Assembly: GCF_029255285.1 (NCBI RefSeq)
Contig: NZ_JAPUVI010000022.1
Coordinates: forward strand, 124,001 to 188,000
Reading direction: 5' to 3'
DNA from: Accumulibacter sp.
GTDB taxonomy: Bacteria > Pseudomonadota > Gammaproteobacteria > Burkholderiales > Rhodocyclaceae
DNA: 64,000 nt
Both the position numbers and the translations under genes were made by a program. Below the pieces are notes generated by a model. That model was not told the origin of the DNA and did no database searches. It saw only the letters and a program-made list of their open reading frames with translations. This document shows positions 16,968 through 27,002 of this stretch, piece by piece; position 1 is the stretch's first letter, and each line of letters opens with the position of its first letter.

Positions 16968-17972
16968 ATGAATCGCCTGCTACGCCAATCCACCCTCCCC
17001 GCGCTGGGCTTCCTGGCCATTCTGTCTTTTGCTCCCGCCGTCGCCGCGGCCCCGGCGGTGGTCAAGATCGACGGTTCGAGCACCGTCTTTCCGATCACCG
17101 AGGCCGTCGCCGAGGAATTCCAGAAAGCCAAGAAGGGTGCCGTCAATGTCACCGTCGGCATCTCGGGCAGCGGCGGCGGTTTCAAGAAGTTCTGTCGCGG
17201 CGAGATCGACCTCGCCAACGCCTCGCGGCCGATCCTGCGCAAGGAAATGGACGACTGCGCCAAGGCTGGCATCCGCTACTACGAAATGCCGGTCGCCTAC
17301 GACGCGCTGACCGTGATGGTGCATCCGCAGAACAGCTTCATCAAGAGCCTGAGCGTCGCCGAACTGCGGAAGATCTGGGAACCCGCGGCGCAAGGCAGGA
17401 TCATGAGCTGGAAGGACGTCAACCCGGCGTGGCCCGACCAGAAGATCAAGCTCTACGGTGCCGGGTCGGATTCCGGCACCTTCGACTACTTCACCGAAGC
17501 CATCGTCGGCAAGGCCAAGTCGAGCCGCGGCGACTACACCGCTTCGGAGGACGACAACGTCCTGGTGCAGGGAATCTCGGGTGACAAGGGAGCACTCGGC
17601 TACTTCGGCTTCGCGTACTACATCGAGAACCAGAAGAAGCTGAAAGCCGTCGCCATCGACGGCGGCAAGGGGCCGGTCGCACCGACACCCGAGAATGTCG
17701 ACAACGGATCGTACCAGCCGCTGTCGCGACCGATCTTCATCTACGTCAACGAGAAGTCGCTCGAGCGGCCGGCGGTCAGGGAATTCGTCGAGTTCTACAT
17801 GAAGAACGCCGCGCCGCTGGTCAAGGAAGTGAAGTACATCCCGCTGCCGGCCCGGGCCTACACCGGCAACCTCGAACATCTCGCCCGGAAAAAGCTCGGC
17901 ACCGTTTTCGGCGGCCAGAACGAGGTCGGCCTGACGATCGAACAGTTGCTGAAACGCGAAGCCCAACTCTGA
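16968..17972 (+). CDS. pstS: PstS phosphate-binding protein, copy 2
   Basis: This 334-residue phosphate-binding protein heads pstCAB. It has a signal peptide cleaved near residue 28 (APAVAAAPA) and the binding blocks [41 protein letters not shown] and [12 protein letters not shown]. An AGGAG ribosome site precedes the ATG. It captures periplasmic phosphate for the PstCA channel; pstC starts 11 bp downstream. The differences from copy 1, such as DSGTFDYF versus DSGSSEYF beside the ligand pocket, might tune affinity. Confidence 0.95.
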   Translation: MNRLLRQSTLPALGFLAILSFAPAVAAAPAVVKIDGSSTVFPITEAVAEEFQKAKKGAVNVTVGISGSGGGFKKFCRGEIDLANASRPILRKEMDDCAKAGIRYYEMPVAYDALTVMVHPQNSFIKSLSVAELRKIWEPAAQGRIMSWKDVNPAWPDQKIKLYGAGSDSGTFDYFTEAIVGKAKSSRGDYTASEDDNVLVQGISGDKGALGYFGFAYYIENQKKLKAVAIDGGKGPVAPTPENVDNGSYQPLSRPIFIYVNEKSLERPAVREFVEFYMKNAAPLVKEVKYIPLPARAYTGNLEHLARKKLGTVFGGQNEVGLTIEQLLKREAQL

Positions 17973-17983
17973 GAGGCCGTTCG

Positions 17984-18868
17984 ATGAAGCTGCGCCGCCA
18001 CATCGCCGAACGCGGCATCGAGGGCCTGCTGCTGCTGGCCGCGCTGGTCTCGGTGTTCACCACGCTGGCCATCGTTGCCATTCTCGTCTGGGAGTCGGTC
18101 GTCTTTTTCCGCAGCGTCGCACTGCTCGACTTTCTCACCGATACCCAATGGACACCGCTTTTCGACGACGCGCACTTCGGCATCGTCGCCCTGCTCTCGG
18201 GCACCCTGACGACGACCACCGTCGCCCTGCTGGTCGCCATCCCGCTGGGCACCGTGCTCGCCATCTATCTCTCCGAGTTCGCCCCCTTCCGCGTGCGCGA
18301 GGTCGCCAAGCCCTTCCTCGAAATGCTCGGCGGTGTGCCGACGATCGTCTACGGCTACTTCGCGCTGCTTTTCGTCACGCCGCTGCTGCAGCGCATCCAT
18401 CCGGATCTGCCCGGCTTCAACATGCTGTCGGCCGGCCTGGTGATGGGCGTCATGATCGTTCCCTACGTCAGCTCGCTGTCCGAGGACGCGATGCGCGCGG
18501 TGCCGATGAACATGCGCGAAGCGTCCTATGCAATGGGTGCGACACGCCTGCAAACGGCCGTTCTGGTCGTCACCCCAGCGGCGTTCTCCGGTCTGGCGTC
18601 GTCGTACATCCTCGGCATTGCGCGCGCCGTCGGCGAGACCATGGTAGTCGCCATCGCCGCCGGCATGCAGCCGAGCTTTACCTTCAACCCGGCGGAACCG
18701 GCGGCGACGATTACCGCCTACATCGTCCAGGTGGCACTCGGCGACCTGCCGCACGGTTCGATCGGCTACCAGACGATCTTCGCCGCCGGCCTGACGCTGC
18801 TGCTCATCACGCTGCTCTTCAACATCGCCGGCCACGTCCTGCGCAGACGCTTTCGCGAGGCCTACTGA
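17984..18868 (+). CDS. pstC: PstC phosphate ABC transporter permease
   Basis: This 294-residue inner-membrane permease has about six helices. The family blocks are GTLTTTTVALLVAIPLGTVLAIYLSEF and the cytoplasmic EAA-type loop in DAMRAVPMNMREASYAMGAT, followed by GIARAVGETMVVAIAAG. It pairs with PstA to form the phosphate channel energised by PstB. It lies between pstS (11 bp upstream) and pstA (2 bp downstream). Confidence 0.95.
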   Translation: MKLRRHIAERGIEGLLLLAALVSVFTTLAIVAILVWESVVFFRSVALLDFLTDTQWTPLFDDAHFGIVALLSGTLTTTTVALLVAIPLGTVLAIYLSEFAPFRVREVAKPFLEMLGGVPTIVYGYFALLFVTPLLQRIHPDLPGFNMLSAGLVMGVMIVPYVSSLSEDAMRAVPMNMREASYAMGATRLQTAVLVVTPAAFSGLASSYILGIARAVGETMVVAIAAGMQPSFTFNPAEPAATITAYIVQVALGDLPHGSIGYQTIFAAGLTLLLITLLFNIAGHVLRRRFREAY

Positions 18869-18870
18869 TA

Positions 18871-19830
18871 ATGTCCACCCTGTTTCTTCCCGCGGCCGAC
18901 CTCTCGCCGCCGGGCACCGGCCAGCGCGACATGCGCCGCCTGATCGCCCGCCACCGCATATGGGACCGTCTGTTCGGTCTGCTCGGCGTCCTTGCCCTGT
19001 TGTTTGCGCTGCTGGTCTTCGCGCTGCTCTTCGGACAGATGCTGGTCAATGGCCTGCCCCAGCTTTCCTGGGACTTTCTGACCAGCTTCCCGTCGCGCCG
19101 CGCGGCCAGCGCCGGCATCCTCTCGGCCTGGGTGGGAACGGTCCTGGTCATGCTGGTCACCGCCCTGGTCGCTGTTCCGCTCGGCGTCGGCGCCGGCATC
19201 TATCTTGAAGAGTACGCGCCGAAAAACCTGCTGACCGACATCATCGAGATCAATGTCACCAACCTTGCCGGCGTGCCGTCGATCATCTACGGCCTGCTCG
19301 CGCTCGGCCTCTTCGTCTACCAGTTCGGGCTCGGCCACAGCATCGCCGCCGCCGGGCTGACGCTCGCCCTGCTCATCCTGCCGGTCGTCATCGTCGCGAC
19401 GCGCGAGGCCATCCGCACGATTCCGCAGCAGATCCGCGAAGGCGCCTACGCGTGCGGGGCGAGCAAATGGCAGGTCGTCGCCCACCATGTCGTCCCCTAT
19501 TCGCTGCCCGGGATCATGACCGGCGTGATCATCGGACTGGCCCGCGCGATCGGCGAAACGGCACCGATCATTACCATCGGCGCGCTGACCTTCATCGCCT
19601 TCCTACCGCCCTCGCCTTTCGGCCAGCCTGGTCAACTGCTTTCCTTCGAGTGGCTGGCAGCACCCTTTACCGTCATGCCGATCCAGATGTTCAACTGGAT
19701 TTCGCGTCCCGAGGCGGCTTTCCAGGCCAACGCCGCAGCGGCCGGCCTGGTACTGGTGGCGATGACGCTGTCGATGAACGCTATCGCCATCTGGATCCGC
19801 TACTACTTCCGCCAGAAGATCAAATGGTGA
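18871..19830 (+). CDS. pstA: PstA phosphate ABC transporter permease
   Basis: This 319-residue permease partner of PstC has about six helices. Family motifs include [38 protein letters not shown], the EAA loop in [20 protein letters not shown], and [18 protein letters not shown]. The ATG at 18871 follows the pstC stop by two bases. An N-terminal extension of about 30 cytoplasmic residues precedes the first helix. Confidence 0.95.
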   Translation: MSTLFLPAADLSPPGTGQRDMRRLIARHRIWDRLFGLLGVLALLFALLVFALLFGQMLVNGLPQLSWDFLTSFPSRRAASAGILSAWVGTVLVMLVTALVAVPLGVGAGIYLEEYAPKNLLTDIIEINVTNLAGVPSIIYGLLALGLFVYQFGLGHSIAAAGLTLALLILPVVIVATREAIRTIPQQIREGAYACGASKWQVVAHHVVPYSLPGIMTGVIIGLARAIGETAPIITIGALTFIAFLPPSPFGQPGQLLSFEWLAAPFTVMPIQMFNWISRPEAAFQANAAAAGLVLVAMTLSMNAIAIWIRYYFRQKIKW

Positions 19831-19874
19831 GCCAGGCCGCCGTCCGCCCGACCGAGAACCCGACAAGGAAAAGC

Positions 19875-20678
<804 letters not shown>

Positions 20679-21410
20679 TCAATCGCCGGTCAGAACCAGC
20701 AGGATGTCGGCGTACCAAGCACAGTTCAGGCCAAGCGCTTCGTCGAGTTCGAGATCACGCGTGCCGACGTCGAGCCGCGCCGAATGGACGCCGAGCAGCC
20801 ACCATGGCAGATCGCCCGGCGCCGCGCCCGCCTGCGGCAGGCGCATGACGACCGGCGCACCACTCGTGCCGCGGTGCGTTCGCGCGTCGGTCAGAAAATA
20901 GCCTTCGCCCTTGAAGCGCAGTCCGAAGGACGAGGCGAGGACCGCCTGACGAACCACCGGCAGGTGGTGCAGCGTGTCGTGGAAGCCGAGCGGAAAACCG
21001 ACCACCAGGAGCGACGAACCGACCTCCACCAGGTCGTCGGCGCCGGGCAGGTGGGCCGCTGTGAACGCGCGGTAGACCGTCGTCGTCGGCAGTGCGGCGC
21101 GCTCGATCTCGATCACCGCCACGTCGATCTCGCCGGCCGTATCGGTCCCTTGGCGCCAGAGGCTGCGGCCGGCGGCATAGAGCGGAATCGAGAAGCCGAT
21201 CGACTCGGCCATGTTGGCCGGATCGATATGCAGTTCGATCTCGATGCGCTCGGGGAAATGCCCGCTTGCTTCATCGACCAGCACGTGTCGGCTGGTCACG
21301 ATAAACAATCGCTCGCCGCGCGCGAAGAAGAAACCGCTGGCATTGGTCAGCGCGCGCTGGCCCTGGAAAGTGCACAAGCGGGCCGCGCTAAGCAGAAGAC
21401 TATCGATCAT
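20679..21410 (-). CDS. Trypsin-like serine protease domain protein
   Basis: This 243-residue protein has a trypsin/HtrA-like fold signature. The apparent catalytic triad is His42 (VTSRHVLVD), Asp96 (GEIDVAVIE) and Ser183 (HRGTSGAPVV). No signal peptide or PDZ domain is visible, so a cytoplasmic location is possible. An in-frame ATG at 21464 would add 18 residues; the start at 21410 is preferred because the family-like sequence MIDSLLLSAAR begins there. Substrate unknown. It is convergent with pstB with no gap. Confidence 0.75.
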   Translation of the reverse strand: MIDSLLLSAARLCTFQGQRALTNASGFFFARGERLFIVTSRHVLVDEASGHFPERIEIELHIDPANMAESIGFSIPLYAAGRSLWRQGTDTAGEIDVAVIEIERAALPTTTVYRAFTAAHLPGADDLVEVGSSLLVVGFPLGFHDTLHHLPVVRQAVLASSFGLRFKGEGYFLTDARTHRGTSGAPVVMRLPQAGAAPGDLPWWLLGVHSARLDVGTRDLELDEALGLNCAWYADILLVLTGD

Positions 21411-21577
21411 CGCGTCGAGCGGAGCCGTCGGCCGCTTCGCCAAAGGTGCTTGCCGACTCGCCAACGTTGGCCGACAATGGGTCGCTTCGCCGCATCGACC
21501 GCTGGCACAGCCAACGGTTCGCCAGCGGCCACTGGCGACAACCGATTTTTTTTCTCGACTTGAAGGAGATAGACAGC

Positions 21578-22045
21578 ATGGGCTTACTCGATTCGGTACT
21601 CGGTTCGGTGCTCGGCGGCCAGCCGTCGGCGGGCGCTGGTCAGGACAGCGGCGTGGCCGGTCTGCTGGGCACGCTGCTCGCCAATCCGCAACTGTTGCAG
21701 CTTATCACGGGTCTGCTGGCCGACGACGGGGCGCACGGAGGGCTGGGTGGTTTGCTCGACAAGTTTCGGCAGGCGGGTCTCGGCGAAGTCGCGGCATCGT
21801 GGGTCGGCTCGGGTCAAAACCAGCCGATTTCCGGTGACCAGCTTGGCGAGGTGCTGGGGCCGGACATGATGGCCGATCTCGCCGCCCGGCTGGGCACCGA
21901 CCCAGGTGCGGCGGCCGGCCAGTTGTCGCAGATCCTGCCGGGCCTGATCGACCACCTGACGCCGTCCGGCGAGGCTCCGCAATCTGGCCTGGGCAATTCC
22001 GGCGACCTGATGGGCATGCTCGGCGGCCTGCTGGCGGCACGCTGA
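21578..22045 (+). CDS. YidB-like (DUF937) protein
   Basis: This 155-residue protein is rich in Gly, Leu and Ala. It has the YidB/DUF937 pattern: MGLLDSVLGSVLGG at the N terminus, a flexible Gly-rich middle, and helices around SGDQLGEVLGPDMMADLAAR and GQLSQILPGLIDHLTP. The function of the family is not established. A good ribosome site (AAGGAG) lies about 10 bases before the ATG, so it is probably well translated. It is divergent from the protease and convergent with the ecotin gene. Confidence 0.82.
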   Translation: MGLLDSVLGSVLGGQPSAGAGQDSGVAGLLGTLLANPQLLQLITGLLADDGAHGGLGGLLDKFRQAGLGEVAASWVGSGQNQPISGDQLGEVLGPDMMADLAARLGTDPGAAAGQLSQILPGLIDHLTPSGEAPQSGLGNSGDLMGMLGGLLAAR

Positions 22046-22136
22046 TCGCCGCGCCGGCGCCCGCCGCCGGTAGTGGGGGCGCCATGGTCACGCGCCCGCG
22101 CTTGATGCGCCCCCAGACGAGCCGAGCGGTGGCGGC

Positions 22137-22616
22137 TCAGCCTTTCTCCATTCCCCGCGTCTCCGAAACGACGCTCCACACCCGATAGCGCACCTCGACG
22201 CCCTCCGGAGCATAGACGACGACCGGCAAACGGCTGTTGTAGCGCATCAGGCGGCGTTCGCCGCCCAGCGTGACGAAGCGCTTGACCTTGGGCAGGTTCG
22301 GGTCAATGGCCATCAGGGTGCCCGCCATGGGACCCAGCCGGCTGACGACGTAGCGCGGAAAGCCCCAGCCCGGGATCGTTTCCTGCTCGATGCGGCCGGC
22401 GAAAAAATACCGATTTTGTGCGTCGACCTCGACCGTCTGACCGACGATCAACTCGATCCGAAAGTCGGATTCGTCGTCCTGCCGAGGCAGTTCGAGCACG
22501 TAGCGCACCATTCCCGCCTCGGCCGCCGGAAACGCCTTCATCTCGTCGGCCGCCTGCGCGAACGGCACGCCCCATAGCAGCCAAACAAGCGGGGCGAAGC
22601 AACGCAAGCCTTTCAT
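22137..22616 (-). CDS. eco: Ecotin, periplasmic serine protease inhibitor
   Basis: This 159-residue preprotein has a signal peptide ending in PFAQA (about residue 22). The mature part matches ecotin, the dimeric inhibitor of trypsin-like proteases: IVGQTVEVD, PGWGFPRYVV and RYNSRLPVVVYAPEGVEVRYRVW. By eye against E. coli ecotin, the reactive-site P1 Met corresponds to Leu here (GTLMAID). Both cysteines of the conserved disulfide are replaced (EVDC to EVDA, MAC to MAI). It lies 109 bp downstream of the lipoprotein caspase on the same strand. Confidence 0.9.
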   Translation of the reverse strand: MKGLRCFAPLVWLLWGVPFAQAADEMKAFPAAEAGMVRYVLELPRQDDESDFRIELIVGQTVEVDAQNRYFFAGRIEQETIPGWGFPRYVVSRLGPMAGTLMAIDPNLPKVKRFVTLGGERRLMRYNSRLPVVVYAPEGVEVRYRVWSVVSETRGMEKG

Positions 22617-22725
22617 TTCGTCTCCTTATGCCTATACCGCTCGACGTCTCCTCGCCTACCAGAGCGTGATCCTCCACACGCCACCGGGAGAACGAGTGAA
22701 GCGGCAACGCGCCTCGCGGCCGAGT

Positions 22726-24723
22726 TCAATCCTGCGTTCGAAACTGCCCTTTGAGCGAATCGAACAAACTTCCAGAAGAACCAGCTCCGGAAGCCGCTTC
22801 CTGCGGCCGAGAGTTGGTGCCGGACGCTACCGGCCGATTGCCGACGGCAAGCGTTCTCTTGGCCACCACCGCCGAGTCCGCGGGAGTCTCGGCCGGCGCC
22901 GCCGCGTCCATCTTTGCGGCCACGTTGTTGGTGCTGACCTTGAAGTAGAAGTCGCCGGTCAAGGATGAGGAATCCCAGGGGATCTGCTCGTTGCGGGAAT
23001 CCGCGGCGACCCCCTTGCGCGTGTTCTTCAGCACGTCCTCGATCTTCTGGTTGGGAATTCTGATTTGTCGTAGCAAATGCGTCGTGAACAAGCCGTTTGG
23101 CCCGACGCCGTCCTCGGCGGTCTTGCCCGGTGCCGTGGCGAAAGCGATGACCGTGCCAGTCGGAGCGTCGATCGAGGCCAGCCCGCCACGGCCCGACGAA
23201 CGCCACGATCGCGCGAACGGGTTGTCGCGACAGGCGTCCAGAATGACGACATTGACACGCGACTTCGAGTCTTCCAGCTTCCTGAGAATCGTCGCCAGAT
23301 TCAGCGTCATCGACTGCACGTCGCTTTCCCGTTTGAGGTCGGCGTCCACCGGGATGAGGTAGTTTTCGCCGCTGACCTGCATGCCATGCCCGGCGTAGAA
23401 GACCACGGCAGCGCCGCCCGGTTTGATCGCCCTGCCAAACTCGTCGATTGCCGCGTGCATGCGGTGGAGTCCGGCATCCTCTACGGCGATCACCTGAAAA
23501 CCCGCTTTTCGCAACTCGGAAGCCATGGCGCGCGCGTCGTTGGCCGGGTTGGGCAGCGGGCTGCGTCGATACTTGGCATTGCCGATCACCAACGCGCTGC
23601 GCTGCCCGACGAACAGAGCGTCCGGAGCGATGTTCACCGGCGCCTGCGTTGGCTGCGAAAACGCCGGCGGCGAGTTGGCTCGGGTGATCGTCTGTGGCGC
23701 GGCGCCCGCTTCGAGGCGCTCGGTCTTTACGAGGTCGGCACGCACTTTGGCCATCGCGCCGGCCTTCCTGAGGTTCTCTTCGTTGCGCGCCAGCGCGGCG
23801 GTAATTAGCGCATTCGGCGAAGTGGCCAGGCGATCGGCCGTCCGATAGTGCTCGTTCGCCCTCCAGAAAGCGCCCGCCGCCTCCTCGCAGACGCCGAGAT
23901 CGTAATTGAGCGCCAGGGACTCCCTCTCCTGCTCGTAAACCTCACGCAGCATCTCGCACGCGCGGTCCAGGCGTCCGCCCGTGGCAAACCGGATCGCTCC
24001 GGCAAAGCGCTCCTTGTTGACCGGCGAGCGGATCTGTTCATCGGGATCCATCAGCGCAATGGCCATACTGAGCTCGTGAGGAACGATCTTGCGCAGGATT
24101 TCCTCGACCACCGCCGCCTGCGTCTGCCCTAGCAGAACGCGACCATCCGCTGGCGAGTCGTTGCCGCAAGCCTCGCTGTTCGCCTGCTTGCCGATTGCCT
24201 GGCCGAAAACGGTGTTGCCCGTCCTCGCGTCGATGAGCCGGACCTGCACCTGCATGCTCGCCGTGCGCGCCAAACACGGGACGCTGACTGCGCGGCCGGA
24301 AACGCACTTGCTGATAAGCTTCTTCGGGTTTGCCGACTGATCGCAGACGTACTGCGTCGTACTGCGGCGTTGCTCCTGGATGCCGGCAAGGGTGACCTCG
24401 CCGATCAGAAGAGCGTCACTTCCCTGGGAACGCGCCGCACCGGCTAGAGAGCGGTTGTCACCGCCGAGCGAACGGCCGTCGGGGGCGCGGTTAACCGAAC
24501 GGTAAACAGGTTTGCCCTGCACACGCGCATTGATCATCGCGTTTTCCACGGCCAGCGACAGACTGTCGCCGTAGTTCCCCGAGAAGCGGGCCACCGACAC
24601 CGACTTGTAAGCCGCCGCCGCCGCAATCTCAGGCGCCTGCAACATCGTCACCTGCGCCCGTTGCGGCAGGCAGCCGGCCAAGCCCAGACAGCAGACGACG
24701 ATTGCCACGCTGGTATTCGACAA
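22726..24723 (-). CDS. Lipoprotein caspase-like (peptidase C14) protein
   Basis: This protein of about 665 residues begins at TTG 24723 (GGGGGA upstream) with a lipoprotein signal (VAIVVCCLGLAGC), so it should be membrane-anchored in the periplasm. Residues about 30-230 resemble CsgG-like lipoprotein domains (DALLIGEVTLAGIQEQ, VRLIDARTGNTVFGQA). A helical repeat-like region follows, then a caspase-like domain (about 375-610) with catalytic His446 in FYAGHGMQ and Cys498 in ILDACRDNPF. The C-terminal tail is Ala/Ser-rich. The family is known as bacterial orthocaspases; here the protease is extracytoplasmic. Substrate unknown. The start would otherwise be about 30 codons upstream with no signal peptide. 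Confidence 0.85.
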   Translation of the reverse strand: MSNTSVAIVVCCLGLAGCLPQRAQVTMLQAPEIAAAAAYKSVSVARFSGNYGDSLSLAVENAMINARVQGKPVYRSVNRAPDGRSLGGDNRSLAGAARSQGSDALLIGEVTLAGIQEQRRSTTQYVCDQSANPKKLISKCVSGRAVSVPCLARTASMQVQVRLIDARTGNTVFGQAIGKQANSEACGNDSPADGRVLLGQTQAAVVEEILRKIVPHELSMAIALMDPDEQIRSPVNKERFAGAIRFATGGRLDRACEMLREVYEQERESLALNYDLGVCEEAAGAFWRANEHYRTADRLATSPNALITAALARNEENLRKAGAMAKVRADLVKTERLEAGAAPQTITRANSPPAFSQPTQAPVNIAPDALFVGQRSALVIGNAKYRRSPLPNPANDARAMASELRKAGFQVIAVEDAGLHRMHAAIDEFGRAIKPGGAAVVFYAGHGMQVSGENYLIPVDADLKRESDVQSMTLNLATILRKLEDSKSRVNVVILDACRDNPFARSWRSSGRGGLASIDAPTGTVIAFATAPGKTAEDGVGPNGLFTTHLLRQIRIPNQKIEDVLKNTRKGVAADSRNEQIPWDSSSLTGDFYFKVSTNNVAAKMDAAAPAETPADSAVVAKRTLAVGNRPVASGTNSRPQEAASGAGSSGSLFDSLKGQFRTQD

Positions 24724-24962
24724 TGGCGTTCCCCCAAGGATAGAAAACCCTCTCCGACTCGGAGTATAGGAGCGACTTTCGCGGGCGGTCAATATCGGGT
24801 CCGCCACTGCCATCCGGCCACACCCGACGGCGGTGGCGCCAGCGGCGGATTTAGCGCAGCGCGCCCGGCAGGCATGTTTTAATGACGGCCACGGCCGCTA
24901 CGGCCCCGCTCTTCCGGGGAGCCGTGGCGGGCCGGAAGAGCGTCAGGACAAGGAGGGCGGAC

Positions 24963-25985
24963 ATGGGAATTCTCGACTGGCTGTTCACCAAGCCCGATGA
25001 AGCGAGCGGGTCGGCGGTCGACGCGGCGGTCATCGACCAGCGTATCCAACAGGTGCTGCGCATCGTCAACCCGCGCCTCAAACTGGTCGCCGGTTACCAC
25101 CGCAAGCTGGCGCCGGCGGTCGTACGCGCCGTCCTTTACTGCCGCGAGATCGAAGCGCAGATCCCACCGGCGATCGAAGCGAGCAGCACCGCCTGGTCCG
25201 ACAGCCCACTGTTGCGCGCGCTGTTTGTCGGCGCACCTGACGTCCCGGCGCTCTTCAGCCGCAGCGTCGCGGTACAGGACTTCTTCGCCGCGTCGGCCGG
25301 CGCCGAAGAGGTGTGGGCAACCCTGCGCTTCCACGTGCGCCAGCGCGAGGTTTTCGGTGTCGCAGTAGACGGAGATATCGTTCGCCACGACGTTGCGCAG
25401 ACGACCATCTCCTTCAGCGACAAGAAGGTCGTCCTGCCGAGCGGCAGCGAACGCGACGCGCGCCTCGAAATCCGGCGCCGCGCCTTCAAGTTCCTGGTCA
25501 CCGAGGTTCTCGAACAGATCGCGGCGGCCGACCTGCAGCGCAAGGACCTGGCCGAACAGCGCTCGATGCTGGGAACACGGCTGCGCATTCTCAAGAGTCA
25601 GAGCAGCGGACTCGAGGCGATGCTCGACGAAAACGGCGGCACACGGCAGCAGATCGAAAACGTCGAGCGCCAGCTTGCCGAGAACGAGCGTGCACTAGCC
25701 GCTTTCCCGAGTGCCGGCGAGACGCTGGAGAACGTCATCTGGCGGATACGCGAAGTGCTCACCCATGCCGCGGACTACCTTCGCATCCGCACCGTCGCGC
25801 TGCGGCTCGACCCCTTCAACGTCGCACTGCCCGAAGGCAGCGGCGAGGCGGCGGTCGAGCTTGCGCTGCCGACGGTAGTGGTCCAACGGGCACCCGAGGT
25901 GCAACTCGTCGCCTGCCGTTTTCCGCGGTGCGAACTGATAGACCGTTCGAGCCTGCTCGACGAGGCACGGCGGCGGCTAGGCTGA
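24963..25985 (+). CDS. Conserved-looking hypothetical protein with coiled coil
   Basis: This 340-residue protein (MGILDWLFTKPDE at the N terminus) belongs to no family I recognise. The N-terminal half is helical and Ala-rich with an EVWATLRFHVRQREVFGV segment. Residues about 185-260 look like a coiled coil (ADLQRKDLAEQRSMLGTRL, then EAMLDENGGTRQQIENVERQ). The C terminus is a mixed region ending in DEARRRLG. There is no signal peptide or membrane segment. GGAGGGCGG precedes the ATG. It is divergent from the caspase gene across 239 bp. Confidence 0.65.
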   Translation: MGILDWLFTKPDEASGSAVDAAVIDQRIQQVLRIVNPRLKLVAGYHRKLAPAVVRAVLYCREIEAQIPPAIEASSTAWSDSPLLRALFVGAPDVPALFSRSVAVQDFFAASAGAEEVWATLRFHVRQREVFGVAVDGDIVRHDVAQTTISFSDKKVVLPSGSERDARLEIRRRAFKFLVTEVLEQIAAADLQRKDLAEQRSMLGTRLRILKSQSSGLEAMLDENGGTRQQIENVERQLAENERALAAFPSAGETLENVIWRIREVLTHAADYLRIRTVALRLDPFNVALPEGSGEAAVELALPTVVVQRAPEVQLVACRFPRCELIDRSSLLDEARRRLG

Positions 25986-26014
25986 GACCGCGCCTGACAT
26001 GGCGACGGCCGGGC

Positions 26015-26968
26015 CTAGTCGGCCCTCTTCCAGCTCGCGTCCGGATTGAAACTGCGCATCTTGACCGCTTCCACTTCGGTAGCCTTACCCAGGTTCTTTT
26101 GGTAGACCGTGCCATCGTGGTTGACGATGAAGGTCATCAGGCCCGAGATACCGTACCGGGCCGGGTAGGCAAGCACCGCAAAACCGCCAATCATTCGGTC
26201 CTTCACCAAATAGCTGTAGGCCCCGCCGGAAGCGCTCCGGCCCTGCGCCGTCAGCATCCGGTAGCGATAGCCGTGATAAGCCTGCGGCTGGCTGTTAGCC
26301 GACCGGGTGCCATATCCCTCGCGCGCCGCGGCACCGACCAGCGGCCCCAGTGGACTCGGCGGCTCGCCTTCCCGGACCGGCCAGAAGAGTCCGTCTTTAC
26401 GTCCTTCGGTCGACATGAAACGTTGCGCGTAGTCCGCCAACCCGTTACCGTCCGGGTCATTCGCGGCGTATTCGCGTTGTGCATCGACAATCGCCAACAG
26501 GGTCTGAATCGCGTCCAGCTCGTTGCGGCCAATACGCCGGTTGATGACTTCCTCCCGGCCCGCCTGCGCATCGAACTGCCAGCCGCCGCCGCGGCGCACC
26601 AGGGGCGCCGGAAACGGCCAGTCGCCGTCGCCGACCAGCAAAACGGCCCGGTCTTCCGAGAGTTTGCTGACACTGTGCTTGCGGTCATACTCGACGAGAA
26701 ACTTCCGCCAGTTTTCCCGATCGGCGACCTGATCGCCGCTCGACAGCCAGCTCCGAGCGCTCGGCCCCACGACCGCCAGCAACGCGCCGACATCCTGTGT
26801 GCGCACGGCGTCCGCCAGTGCGCCGACGGCGTCTTCAGGCGCCGCAAAAACCTTGTGCGCGATGTTTCCCCCGCTTGGCGACGGCGGTGCCGCGTGGCTT
26901 GCCGGCACCATCATCGCGACCAACAGGGTGACGGCCAGAGCCCGTATCGTTTTCTTCAGTTCCATCAT
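26015..26968 (-). CDS. DUF2950 exported protein
   Basis: This 317-residue exported protein has a signal peptide cleaved near residue 26 (VPASHAAP). The DUF2950 pattern is seen in FAAPEDAVGALADAVRTQD, EDRAVLLVGDGDWPFPAPLV, NDPDGNGLADYAQRF and HGYRYRMLTAQG. Function unknown. GGAG sits about 7 bases before the ATG at 26968. It follows the DUF3300 gene by 34 bp on the same strand; the two families commonly occur as a pair, supporting a shared envelope function. Confidence 0.87.
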   Translation of the reverse strand: MMELKKTIRALAVTLLVAMMVPASHAAPPSPSGGNIAHKVFAAPEDAVGALADAVRTQDVGALLAVVGPSARSWLSSGDQVADRENWRKFLVEYDRKHSVSKLSEDRAVLLVGDGDWPFPAPLVRRGGGWQFDAQAGREEVINRRIGRNELDAIQTLLAIVDAQREYAANDPDGNGLADYAQRFMSTEGRKDGLFWPVREGEPPSPLGPLVGAAAREGYGTRSANSQPQAYHGYRYRMLTAQGRSASGGAYSYLVKDRMIGGFAVLAYPARYGISGLMTFIVNHDGTVYQKNLGKATEVEAVKMRSFNPDASWKRAD

Positions 26969-27002
26969 TCTTTTCTCCGCAGAAAGAGGTGAGTAGTTCA
27001 GT

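Noticed and set aside
22070..22125. Inverted repeat GGGGGCGC/GCGCCCCC between the YidB-like and ecotin genes as a terminator
   Set aside because: The loop is about 27 bases and no T-run follows on either strand.
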